A stretch of 64,000 bases of DNA, taken from positions 1-64,000 of the forward strand of contig PSPT01000005.1 in assembly GCA_004195635.1 (NCBI GenBank), given 5' to 3'. Under the pieces are notes generated by a model. The model saw nothing but the letters and a program-made list of their open reading frames with translations, made no database searches and had not been told where the DNA came from. Below, piece after piece: positions 48,287 to 57,708 of the stretch. A program made the position numbers and the translations under genes. The DNA comes from Methanobacteriota archaeon (GTDB taxonomy: Archaea > Thermoplasmatota > Poseidoniia > Poseidoniales > Poseidoniaceae). Every line of letters begins with the position of its first letter. The stretch's first letter is position 1.

Positions 48287-51062
48287 CCTCTTTTATGTAG
48301 AAATGCTCCTTCTTTGGTTGAAGCGGGCGCTTGAACCAAAGAGGTCTGCGCTCACCGCGCGGGTGAGTCTCCTTGTCCTTAGCCCACTGATTCCACTTTT
48401 GATAGTATGCAAAAGATTTCTTCGGGTCAACCTCTATGTCTCCGTACTTTTCCCCCTCAGCAGGTAAAGATAACAGTACTTTCTGCAGCCAACAATGATG
48501 ACCACTAATTGGATCGGGTTGGACCGCATGAGTGATGTTTTGATGAACCCCTCCGTCTCTCCACCACACTCTATTTGTATCTGCATCATTAGATTCCCAT
48601 GGTTCAATTCCACTTACTGTTTCCATTCGATAAGAACCTGATTCGGTTTTTGTGATATTTACTTCATTTGTCATTAAGCGGTTTCCCTGATCTTGTTTTC
48701 TGCGCCAACGACCAATGTGGTGAGAACATCCTACAACACCTGGTTTTATTCCTTCAGTAATCCAGACCTTATCAATGAAGAAACCAATTTCAGTTTGCAC
48801 CTTTATTAAATCTCCATCGGCCACTCCCAAATTATTGGCATCAATTGGGTGCATCCAAACTGGATTGCGATGGGCTATTTCAGCGAGCCATTTTGAATTT
48901 GCAGAACGCGAGTGGATGTGCGTTGGTAGTCTGAAATTTGGTAGCAAGCAATAGGCATTTTCCTCTTCTAAAAAATCAGGGTGAATGTGACTCTTGACTC
49001 GGTAATGAGGTATTGCATGTTCCGGATAACCAAACTCAATCATCGTTTGAGAATAGAATTCCTGCTTCTTCGAGGGAGTTGGCCAACCCTCCATTTGCTT
49101 ACCATCAATAATAATTCCACCTTCCTTTACTTCATCTTCATGGCGTTTGTAAATCGCCTCATCTACTAAGAATGCGCCATGTTTTTTCATGAATTCAAGA
49201 GGACCAAGGCCTTCTAATTCTGCCTTTTCCTTCAGGCCGGGAACTCTATCAAAAATATACTGATAATACTCATCAATGTTAATTTTCTCTCCTTCACGAT
49301 AAGGTGAGATAAAGTGCTCGCGAATGCCCATTGTACCATCATCAATGCGCCATGATAATTCTATCCAAAATTCATCTTCCTCCCAAACTTGACCGGGATT
49401 TATCTCATGGGTAAATTCTACGTCCTTACCTTGACGCCGTGCATATTCTCGTAATACAGGTTGACGGAATGCTATCCATTTTCCAGCATGAGTTTCGTAC
49501 GAATTGAGATCATGCCTCTCACTTGAATGACCCATGGGCAAAACATAATCTGCGAAGAATGCGGTTTCATTCCATGTAGGAGTTAATGCAATATGGCAAC
49601 CAATTGCGTCTTCATTTTCAAACATATCAATCCAAGAAAAACCATCAGGGAATGTCCATACTGGATTGAATACTCGGCTAAAGTAAACATCCATTGCACC
49701 TCTCCCTTCCTTAACCAGATGGGGCAAAATATGACTCATTTCATAATGATTCAAAGTATATTCGGGCGGGAAATGCAATTCATTCCAACCATCAGGGCCT
49801 TCTGGAACATCAAAGAATTCAGGTTGAAATTTGTTCCAAGCACTTGGGGAAGTTCCTCCTTCAGTGCCTACAGAACCTGTCAGCACATTTAGGAAATGAA
49901 GTGTTCTTGCTGCCTGCCAGCCACCCAAATTACCGATAGCTGCCGACCTCCAAACATGGGTTGAAAGTTGACTACCGGCATCAGCAACAAGTTCGGCAAC
50001 ACGCTTTACTTGTTCAATAGGGATTTGACACTCTTCGGCAGCGAATTCATCCGAATAACACTGATATTCAGCAATTAATAGTTCAATGAATGTTTCAAAC
50101 GTCTGTGGAGTGTCAGGATGGTCTGCTTTGAGCCAATCATCCCAATTAGTCCATTTTTCCATGAATTCACGATCATATTTACCAGACTCAAGAATATGTC
50201 GGGCAATGGCCAAAAATAAGGCTGGCTCAGAGCCAGGGTAAGTTGGAACCCATTCATCTGCCATTGATGCTGTGTTAGAAAGTCTTGGATCAATTACGAT
50301 TAACTTCGCACCAGCCATCATTCCTTCCATTATTCTTTGAGCATGAGGATTGAAATAATGACCGGTCTCGAGATGCGAAGAGGTAAGAAGAATTACTTTA
50401 GCATTTGCATGGTCGGGGCTTGGCCGGTCATACTTATGCCAGATTGCATATCCTGTTCGCGCCCCCCCTGAACAAATGTTTGTATGGCTATTATGCCCAT
50501 CAACACCCCATGCTTTGAGAACTCGATTTGCATATCCTTCGTGCCCAGGACGACCTACATGGTAGACGACTTTGTCTTTTGCTCCACTCTTTAATGAGGT
50601 GCGAATTTTGGCTGCAATTTCATCAAGAGCAGTGTCCCAAGTGATTTGTTCCCACTCGCCAGACCCTCGCGGCCCTTTGCGGCGCAGAGGGTAAAGAATA
50701 CGCTCAGTATCTTTGATTTGGTTTATTGTAGCAGGGCCTTTGGCGCAATTTCTTCCTCGGCTCCCTGGATGATGTGGGTTTCCCTCAAATTTAGTGACTG
50801 TTTCTGTTTCTTTGTCCACATATGCTAATAGCCCACACGCGGATTCACAGTTAAAGCAAGTTGTTGGTACAAGAGAGTAGTTTTTCTCAATACGGTTGGG
50901 CCATGCTTGAGCATCAAATTCGATATGATTATCCCATTCACTCGGGCTTGGGAAGTTTTGCAATTCCCCATCAGCACCCTTTACCTCTATTCGATTTGAA
51001 ATCTTTGGAATAATACCAATTCCCTCGGCGAGTTTTTCAATGAATGACCTTTTTACTACCAT
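48276..51062 (-). CDS. Molybdopterin oxidoreductase catalytic subunit (SoeA/Psr/Phs-like), no evident Tat signal
   Basis: 'TTCFNCESACGLLAYV..GNPHHPGSRGRNCAKGPATINQI' 4Fe-4S motif; 'HTNICSGGARTGYAIW'; C-terminal molydopterin dinucleotide-binding 'HRNPVWMHPIDANNLGVADGDLIKVQTEIG'. Confidence 0.92.
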   Translation of the reverse strand: MVVKRSFIEKLAEGIGIIPKISNRIEVKGADGELQNFPSPSEWDNHIEFDAQAWPNRIEKNYSLVPTTCFNCESACGLLAYVDKETETVTKFEGNPHHPGSRGRNCAKGPATINQIKDTERILYPLRRKGPRGSGEWEQITWDTALDEIAAKIRTSLKSGAKDKVVYHVGRPGHEGYANRVLKAWGVDGHNSHTNICSGGARTGYAIWHKYDRPSPDHANAKVILLTSSHLETGHYFNPHAQRIMEGMMAGAKLIVIDPRLSNTASMADEWVPTYPGSEPALFLAIARHILESGKYDREFMEKWTNWDDWLKADHPDTPQTFETFIELLIAEYQCYSDEFAAEECQIPIEQVKRVAELVADAGSQLSTHVWRSAAIGNLGGWQAARTLHFLNVLTGSVGTEGGTSPSAWNKFQPEFFDVPEGPDGWNELHFPPEYTLNHYEMSHILPHLVKEGRGAMDVYFSRVFNPVWTFPDGFSWIDMFENEDAIGCHIALTPTWNETAFFADYVLPMGHSSERHDLNSYETHAGKWIAFRQPVLREYARRQGKDVEFTHEINPGQVWEEDEFWIELSWRIDDGTMGIREHFISPYREGEKINIDEYYQYIFDRVPGLKEKAELEGLGPLEFMKKHGAFLVDEAIYKRHEDEVKEGGIIIDGKQMEGWPTPSKKQEFYSQTMIEFGYPEHAIPHYRVKSHIHPDFLEEENAYCLLPNFRLPTHIHSRSANSKWLAEIAHRNPVWMHPIDANNLGVADGDLIKVQTEIGFFIDKVWITEGIKPGVVGCSHHIGRWRRKQDQGNRLMTNEVNITKTESGSYRMETVSGIEPWESNDADTNRVWWRDGGVHQNITHAVQPDPISGHHCWLQKVLLSLPAEGEKYGDIEVDPKKSFAYYQKWNQWAKDKETHPRGERRPLWFKRPLQPKKEHFYIKEDES

Positions 51063-51072
51063 CAGTTACACC

Positions 51073-52512
51073 TCACGCTAAAGTCTCCATTTGCGGATAA
51101 AGCACTACATGTTTACCGTGGAAAAATGCGACACTCAGTACGAATGCTCCAATAATAGCATTTAGTACACTGGGCATTAGTAGAGGAATCGCAACTGCTG
51201 AACCAATGGCAATTGTTTCAAGAAGAAACTTGGCTGGCAGCATCTTGTCATTGGACCAAGAACGGCCCTTTGCTTGCTGAAATAACCACGCAGTATAAAC
51301 GCCTGTTAATAGCGACAATGGAACTCCTATGTATGCCAAATATGTAAGATAATTTGTATCTAGGCCTAAGATTAATACTCCGGCACTGGCAGCCAATATC
51401 CCACTAAATCCGGCCAAAATATATGCGCCTTTTACAAGCCATGATGACCAATTTGGCCGCAACATTACGTACAAAAAGCGAGTAGGGCGGTCGAGGTCAA
51501 GAATAAGTAAAACGCCGGTAATTCCGAGGAATACAAAGCCGATTATGATAACTGCCCACCACTGAGTTTGAGTTACTTCCATCCCCATGAGCATCATCAA
51601 TGCAGCAATCAAGTATGTACCTGAGGCAATGCCTTTTGTCCATATATATGCAGAAACTTCCCAGCCCCATAGGATACCTTTACTCGGCTGGTCATATACT
51701 CGCTTTGCTGAACTCGATTGATTTGCATGCGGAGCCATTCCGGCATTTCGCTCAGCAAGTTTGTCCATCACATCATTAATTACTGCGCGGTCTCGAGGAT
51801 TAGATTCTTCAGATTTCCGCTGAAGGGCTAATTGAACAATCATTGAATGAGTATCTGCTGCACCAGATTTTTTATGAGCATATTTAGCGTAATGTCCTAC
51901 ACCTGCTGCCTGCTCAGACCACATTCCTGAACCAGTTCTCTCAGTTGCAGAAGGGTCAAGCATTACTTCACTACCCTTGATATAAAATAAATTAGGTTTG
52001 GTACCGGCTTCAGGTTTTCGTACTGTGGTTTCATTTTCAGATACCAGTTTAGAAATATTTGAGTGGGGGTCATCAAGGTCTCCAGAAATAATAGATTGTG
52101 TCGGACAGACCACAACGCATGCTGGCTCGTAAGAGTTTTCAATTCGGTGAACACAGTAATTACACTTAGCCGCAGTGCCATTATTTGGGTCGATATAAAG
52201 TGCATCATATGGGCACGCTTGCATGCAAGATTTGCAACCTATACAACGTTCATTGTCAAAATCCACAATTCCATCTTCGCGAGTAAAGAGGGCGGTGGTT
52301 GGGCAAATTGTAGTGCAGGGTGAATCCTCACAATGGTTACATCGGTGAACGCTAAATTCACGAGTTGAATTGGGGAACTCTCCTTTTTCGATATACTTCA
52401 CAAATGTTCGGTTAACCCCAATTGCCACATCATGTTCAGACTTACATGCGACTGTACAGGCATGACAACCAATACAAGTCCTATTGTCAATTACGAAGCC
52501 ATAATTTGTCAA
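51073..52512 (-). CDS. Fusion of 4Fe-4S electron-transfer subunit and NrfD/SoeC-like membrane subunit
   Basis: Four Cys clusters ('CIGCHACTVACK', 'CNHCEDSPCTTIC', 'CIGCKSCMQACP', 'CNYCVHR..ACVVVC') followed by about 200 aa of TM helices. Confidence 0.9.
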   Translation of the reverse strand: MTNYGFVIDNRTCIGCHACTVACKSEHDVAIGVNRTFVKYIEKGEFPNSTREFSVHRCNHCEDSPCTTICPTTALFTREDGIVDFDNERCIGCKSCMQACPYDALYIDPNNGTAAKCNYCVHRIENSYEPACVVVCPTQSIISGDLDDPHSNISKLVSENETTVRKPEAGTKPNLFYIKGSEVMLDPSATERTGSGMWSEQAAGVGHYAKYAHKKSGAADTHSMIVQLALQRKSEESNPRDRAVINDVMDKLAERNAGMAPHANQSSSAKRVYDQPSKGILWGWEVSAYIWTKGIASGTYLIAALMMLMGMEVTQTQWWAVIIIGFVFLGITGVLLILDLDRPTRFLYVMLRPNWSSWLVKGAYILAGFSGILAASAGVLILGLDTNYLTYLAYIGVPLSLLTGVYTAWLFQQAKGRSWSNDKMLPAKFLLETIAIGSAVAIPLLMPSVLNAIIGAFVLSVAFFHGKHVVLYPQMETLA

Positions 52513-52553
52513 AATATCACATCCAATTCTTCACAGAAATCCCCGCCTATGGG

Positions 52554-53714
52554 TTAAGCATTTTCTATGCCGCCGTGCTTGGAAGCAGCACACTCATTCT
52601 TTCCGAGATCCATAATATTCTGTTCATTCTCACATGGAGTAAGTTTGCCAAAATTTACTAGTCTAATTTGCCCATATATTTCTGGCTGATTACGCATATT
52701 GCCTTGAATATATGTGACGAAATCATCGATATTTGCGATGCTATAAATCTCTTCATTCATTGCCTTAACAGTTGCGAAATCATTCATTATTCTATATTCC
52801 GAATCAGCCTCTGCCTCCCAGTCAGTATAGTGTCCAGGCAAAACAATCAAATCGTCAGGCATTACTGAAATACGTTTGTGTAAAGTGTCGTATAGCATTT
52901 GTGCCCATTCAACTGCCATCTTTCCCAAGTCAGGTCGGCCAATGCTAACAATAAAAATCGTGTCTCCAGAAATCATATATTTTTCTCCGATGAGATAAGT
53001 CATTGAGCCGGGTGTATGACCGGGAGAATGTACACAAGAAACAACAGGACCATTCTCGGTTGAAAAATTAATTTCCTCACCATCAGTAACCGAATGGTAT
53101 TGATGAAGCGCTTCGGAGTAATCTCCATCGTGGGCAACTAATACTGCACCAGTCATTTCTACAATTTTGGGGCTTCCAGAAATATAATCTGCTTGTAAAT
53201 GAGTCTCGAGGGCATGAGTGATTATTGCACCACGTGATTCAGCAAATTGCAAGTAATAATCAACATTTCTTGAGGGGTCGAAGAGGAACATTTCCTTTCC
53301 AAAAACAAGTCCATATGAACAAGATGCCTTTCCCGGACGATTGAACTGCCAAACTTCATAATCATCGGATTCGGAATTAACTCTTTTTGAAACCAACAAA
53401 TTACCCCAGGAAATAATCCCTCCATCTAAATGGCTAACATTTTCACGACCCAGCCCTTCGAGTAAATTCGCTACGAACTCCGAAGAACCAACCTTTGCGC
53501 ATACAACTCTAACCGGCTTATCATCGGGTACTTGAGCAACCATTTCCTCTGGCTCTTCAATGAAATCGAAATATGGAATATTCATCATCATTACTTCATT
53601 TGGACCTTCAATGGAGAAACGCTTGTGATCCTCTTCATTTCTAACATCAAGCAGGAGGAAATCCTCCTTCTCCTCAATTGCAGAATATAGTTCATGTGCA
53701 GTAAAAATCGTCAT
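52554..53714 (-). CDS. Rhodanese - persulfide dioxygenase (ETHE1-like MBL) fusion
   Basis: N-term rhodanese 'FLLLDVRNEEDHKRFSIEG..VVCAKVGSSEF..HLDGGIISWGN'; MBL 'THALETHLQADYISG', 'SPGHTPGSMTYLI', 'ISGDTIFIVSIGRPDL', 'VLPGHYTDW'. Confidence 0.9.
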   Translation of the reverse strand: MTIFTAHELYSAIEEKEDFLLLDVRNEEDHKRFSIEGPNEVMMMNIPYFDFIEEPEEMVAQVPDDKPVRVVCAKVGSSEFVANLLEGLGRENVSHLDGGIISWGNLLVSKRVNSESDDYEVWQFNRPGKASCSYGLVFGKEMFLFDPSRNVDYYLQFAESRGAIITHALETHLQADYISGSPKIVEMTGAVLVAHDGDYSEALHQYHSVTDGEEINFSTENGPVVSCVHSPGHTPGSMTYLIGEKYMISGDTIFIVSIGRPDLGKMAVEWAQMLYDTLHKRISVMPDDLIVLPGHYTDWEAEADSEYRIMNDFATVKAMNEEIYSIANIDDFVTYIQGNMRNQPEIYGQIRLVNFGKLTPCENEQNIMDLGKNECAASKHGGIENA

Positions 53715-53723
53715 ATTACCAAC

Positions 53724-54242
53724 TCAAATAAATAACTGAATATCTGCCTCTGAAGCAAAGTCAAGGAAGGTTGCCGCCCCACCGATTGTTACTCCTTCAA
53801 TGAAATCCTCTTTTTCAAATCCAAATACATCCATAGTCATTTGGCAGCCAATCATCTCAACACCTAATTCCAAACACATTTCTCGTAATTCAGTAACTGT
53901 CGCAACACCCTTATTTTTAAATGTCTTCTTCATTAAACTAGTTGCAACTGTTTCAAACCCTGGTAAATTTCCACTTACCATATTTGGTATTGGCCAATCA
54001 AAACCTTGGAAGAACTTAGGGCCAAAGGGCATTTTCATAGGCATTGCTGGATTGCTTGAAGGTGATACTTTGGCCTTAATTTTATGGCTCAATAGCGGAA
54101 GTCCGTAAAAGGTAAAGAAAATCTTCACCTCCATATCCATTGCTGCAGCTGTTGATGCCAAAATGAATGGAGGGTATGCCCAATCTAAAGTTCCTTGGCT
54201 GGCAATTATTGCCATCTTTTTCTTTTCGCTCATATTAAGCAC
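53724..54242 (-). CDS. DsrE2-like DsrE/F-family sulfur-transfer protein
   Basis: 'KMAIIASQGTLDWAYPPFILASTAAAMDMEVKIFFTFYGL' and 'LGVEMIGCQMTMDVFGFEKEDFIEGVTIGGAATFLDFA'. Confidence 0.88.
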   Translation of the reverse strand: MLNMSEKKKMAIIASQGTLDWAYPPFILASTAAAMDMEVKIFFTFYGLPLLSHKIKAKVSPSSNPAMPMKMPFGPKFFQGFDWPIPNMVSGNLPGFETVATSLMKKTFKNKGVATVTELREMCLELGVEMIGCQMTMDVFGFEKEDFIEGVTIGGAATFLDFASEADIQLFI

Positions 54243-54468
54243 CTCGTTTTACATAGAAAACATATTTGTCACCTTCTTCACAATTGGAGAGGATTTCATG
54301 CCCCACTTTTCCTGCCCATGCAGGTAAATCATTACAGGCACCAGGGTCTGTTGTGATTACACGTAATATTTTGCCGGCATCCATTTTGTCAATCTTTAGT
54401 TTTGTCTTTAGTACTGGCATCGGACAATTTAATCCGCTACAATCTAATTCATCATCATGTTCTTTCAT
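54235..54468 (-). CDS. tusA: TusA/SirA-like sulfur carrier
   Basis: 'LDCSGLNCPMPVLKTKLKIDKMDAGKILRVITTDPGACNDLPAW'. Confidence 0.93.
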   Translation of the reverse strand: MKEHDDELDCSGLNCPMPVLKTKLKIDKMDAGKILRVITTDPGACNDLPAWAGKVGHEILSNCEEGDKYVFYVKRGA

Positions 54469-54494
54469 ATTTCATTCCCCCTATTTCTCAAACT

Positions 54495-54860
54495 TCAATC
54501 CAAATAAGATAACGCATCACATTCCATGTTTACTTGAGTCTCCCGTAAACAAGTTAATAATTTGAAAATAAGCGGATTGGCAACGAAGTACATCATTTTG
54601 TTACCATCCCTGTGCCTGTCGACTAAGCCTCTCTTCCTCATCTGCATTAAATGCTGACTTGTAATGGGTTGTGAAAGCCCCATGTATTCCTGTATTGAAG
54701 AAACACAATGCTCACCGGTTTGAAGTAATTCAACAATTCGAAGGCGATCGGGGTGGCCAAGCATTTTGATTATGCCCGCTGCTTTTTGCAAGAAAGCCGG
54801 GTCGAGTTTGACCGATTCGGAAATTGCTGCTCCTATCATAGTCCCGCCTATGTTCGGCAC
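54495..54860 (-). CDS. ArsR-family HTH transcriptional regulator
   Basis: 'GHPDRLRIVELLQTGEHCVSSIQEYMGLSQPITSQHLMQMRKRGLVDRHRDGNKMMYFV'. Confidence 0.93.
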   Translation of the reverse strand: MPNIGGTMIGAAISESVKLDPAFLQKAAGIIKMLGHPDRLRIVELLQTGEHCVSSIQEYMGLSQPITSQHLMQMRKRGLVDRHRDGNKMMYFVANPLIFKLLTCLRETQVNMECDALSYLD

Positions 54861-54871
54861 AAAGAGCCAAA

Positions 54872-54894
54872 CATATATAGGTTCTCATATATAG
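54872..54894. promoter_or_regulatory. Candidate operator/TATA region: catatatag direct repeat upstream of the ArsR gene
   Basis: catatatag-gttct-catatatag immediately upstream of the ArsR ORF start. Confidence 0.5.
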
Positions 54895-55006
54895 TGAAAA
54901 TAATATACACTGCTGAGAATACGGGTTAGAACCGCTGACCACATTAACGCTCGAAAGCGTACTGCAATTCGAAATCAATATTTACAATTGGAATCTATTC
55001 TGTGGA

Positions 55007-57595
55007 TTAAGCAGTGAGTTCTTCGGCAGATTTGACATTTATTCCGCCCCATTTAGTTAGCATTGCAGGTAATATGAATACACAAGCGGCTTGGGCAAGA
55101 ATTACCATTGCAATCATTACTTTTCCAAACATTGCAAACATCGGCATGACTGAAAGTAAAAGGACACTGAATCCAACAATATCTGTAAAGCCACTGGCAA
55201 TTAATGCAGAACCAGTGTGGCCCATCATCCCCTCAGTCCACCTCTCCATGCCCGCATCAGGGCGTCTGTTCTTCTGCTCGCGAATGGCCTGAGTGACATG
55301 AATTGCATAATCCAAACCTAACCCTATTGCAAGACTTGCAACTTGAAGAGTAACTAAATTAAGACTTACTCCGGCAATATTCATTCCCGCATATAGCCAA
55401 AGTGAAACTGCAATTACTGGCGAGATAGTCAATAGACTTAGCCTAACATCTCTAAATACGATAAATAGGATTACAAAACAAGCAACAACGGCCAAATAAA
55501 TGCTGCTTTGGAAGGAAGTTGTCATCGCATTTACATATACATATCTTTGAAATGACTGCCCGGTAAGTATTGCTTCTTGGTCACCGTTTAGAATCACTTC
55601 TTGGTCAATTAGTTCTTCAACTTGAGCTTTGTAATCTGTCATCCAAGGCCAATCATGAGCTATTCCAACTTTCATCGGCAATATCATCATTTCCAATTCA
55701 CCAGTTTCGGAATTAATCTTTGACAGTTCGGCCACCCCGCCCGGCGTTACCATTGAACGAGGGTCGGCGGGGTCATAGGTACCATTTCTTTGAATATCCA
55801 GTAACATTAATTGGATATCAGAGGTTTGACTTGGCAAGCCGGTATCATTATTGATTGATTGAGATTCAAATCCAGGTCCACCTTGCTTAACTAACTGATT
55901 TTGCCAAACTAACATATCTACGATTGAATCCTTGCCATAAGTCCAGTTATTTTCATCCATTTTCTTCATGAATTGTTGAATGCTTTCTAGAGTCTCATAT
56001 TCCGCTAAATCGATACCGTTGCCATTGACAAAAATATACCCTGGTTCTCCCTTATCTTCAATCTCAAATGTCAACTCAGTCACTTCCAAAGATCGCATCA
56101 TTCTTGAATCGTTGTCAACATAATCCTTTGCATTGAAATCGGTATCTGGTTGACCTATTGCCAACGCACTTCCAGTTAATAGAAGTAAAATAAGAATAAA
56201 TGGCATGGGCTTACGCACTTGAATGCCGGCCAATTTGCGCATTTTGGCGGCAAACTTTTCCTGTGGGTCACCCACCTTTACCTTATTTCCAGAACGCAAC
56301 ACCACAGTGAATATCCCAAGTAATAAGTATGCTTCAAAGATAAAAATTACAGCTAATACCCCCCATTCTGCCAAATCGGGAATTGATGAAAAAGCAGCAG
56401 TTCCAAAAGCAATCATTGTTGTAATAGTTGCTAGTCCCAATGCGGGTCGCAATTCCTTAATGCTCATCCATGCAGCGGCTAACCTTGCTTCCTCGTCACC
56501 ACCATTTTTGTTTGCCATTGCCCGCCAACGATGCAAACCATGAAATGAAAAATCAACACCCAAGGCTAACAATAGAATTGGTAGCATTGAGGATATTTGC
56601 GTTTGAGGGTAACCAAGCCATGCTTGGGTTCCATACATCCAGCCCATCAATAATCCAAGACCAGCAGATGCGGCTGCAACGTCCCTAATATCTCGGAAGA
56701 ATACCCCTAAAATTATCACCATCAGAATGAAACTTATGCCAATAAGAGGCAGCGTTTGTGCCACTTCGTCATTAATTTCTGTGTCTATGGCTAAGTAGGA
56801 CCATACATGAACTTCCTCGCCTGTGTTAGTCATAGGACGAGAGTAAATATCATCAATCATTATTTCCCATTCTTCGAAGAAGGGTTTTGTATCTTCAGGA
56901 ATCAATGAGTACTCGCCTTCTGGTCCAACCAAACTTGACATGTCGGCCTCGCCGAAAATAAAACTGGCACTGCCAGTCCATACCCCTTGGCCATCTTTCT
57001 CCAGGCCACTTATTGATGCCGCATATGGATGTGAACCGTCGGGCATTTCAATTGAGAAAAGTCTAGTTAATGCATCATTAATTTCCTCGGAGGATGCATT
57101 CTCAAAAGTTGAACCATTCCAGTCAATTTGCTGACTAACAGGTGATTGTTGATTCATTATGGAGCGGACGGTATTTGCAAAAGCCCAAGGTCCAGTGACA
57201 TTCATTTGAACCTGCCAAGAATATCTCGTTGCAAAATGCTCAGTTATCTCTTCATTTGACATTACTTCATCATATCGTGCCACTACTTCGTTCAATACCG
57301 AATGGGCTAGAATATTTCCGCCCTCGTTCTCCCATGAAGGGCCAATGAATAATACTACATCGCGCATTTCAGATGGCATTTCAGCCTCAACTATCATTGC
57401 TGCTTCCCATGTAGGGTCTCCCTCAAGAGAGAAAGCCGTCCTACCATTTCCACTTGGTCCGAATTCAAAACCGGAGAGCAGGAAAATAGTGACAAAGGCA
57501 AATGCCGCTATGGTGATTCGACGTCGTTTGCGCAAATCATGCAATGCACTTGATGCCTCAATTTGCTCCTTGGCCATGAACCGAGGGGCAGGCAT
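55007..57595 (-). CDS. RND-superfamily (MMPL/SSD-like) exporter
   Basis: 862 aa, two repeats of TM clusters; 'LGVDFSFHGLHRWR', 'LGLDYAIHVTQAIREQ'. Confidence 0.9.
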   Translation of the reverse strand: MPAPRFMAKEQIEASSALHDLRKRRRITIAAFAFVTIFLLSGFEFGPSGNGRTAFSLEGDPTWEAAMIVEAEMPSEMRDVVLFIGPSWENEGGNILAHSVLNEVVARYDEVMSNEEITEHFATRYSWQVQMNVTGPWAFANTVRSIMNQQSPVSQQIDWNGSTFENASSEEINDALTRLFSIEMPDGSHPYAASISGLEKDGQGVWTGSASFIFGEADMSSLVGPEGEYSLIPEDTKPFFEEWEIMIDDIYSRPMTNTGEEVHVWSYLAIDTEINDEVAQTLPLIGISFILMVIILGVFFRDIRDVAAASAGLGLLMGWMYGTQAWLGYPQTQISSMLPILLLALGVDFSFHGLHRWRAMANKNGGDEEARLAAAWMSIKELRPALGLATITTMIAFGTAAFSSIPDLAEWGVLAVIFIFEAYLLLGIFTVVLRSGNKVKVGDPQEKFAAKMRKLAGIQVRKPMPFILILLLLTGSALAIGQPDTDFNAKDYVDNDSRMMRSLEVTELTFEIEDKGEPGYIFVNGNGIDLAEYETLESIQQFMKKMDENNWTYGKDSIVDMLVWQNQLVKQGGPGFESQSINNDTGLPSQTSDIQLMLLDIQRNGTYDPADPRSMVTPGGVAELSKINSETGELEMMILPMKVGIAHDWPWMTDYKAQVEELIDQEVILNGDQEAILTGQSFQRYVYVNAMTTSFQSSIYLAVVACFVILFIVFRDVRLSLLTISPVIAVSLWLYAGMNIAGVSLNLVTLQVASLAIGLGLDYAIHVTQAIREQKNRRPDAGMERWTEGMMGHTGSALIASGFTDIVGFSVLLLSVMPMFAMFGKVMIAMVILAQAACVFILPAMLTKWGGINVKSAEELTA

Positions 57596-57708
57596 TACTC
57601 ACTTATAGAGAATGGTTCAATAATGTCTGCTTGATGAAACATTTTCATCTTTTTATAATTTGTAAAAAATGATTACTCAATACTGCAATAGCAATATCTC
57701 ACCCCAAC

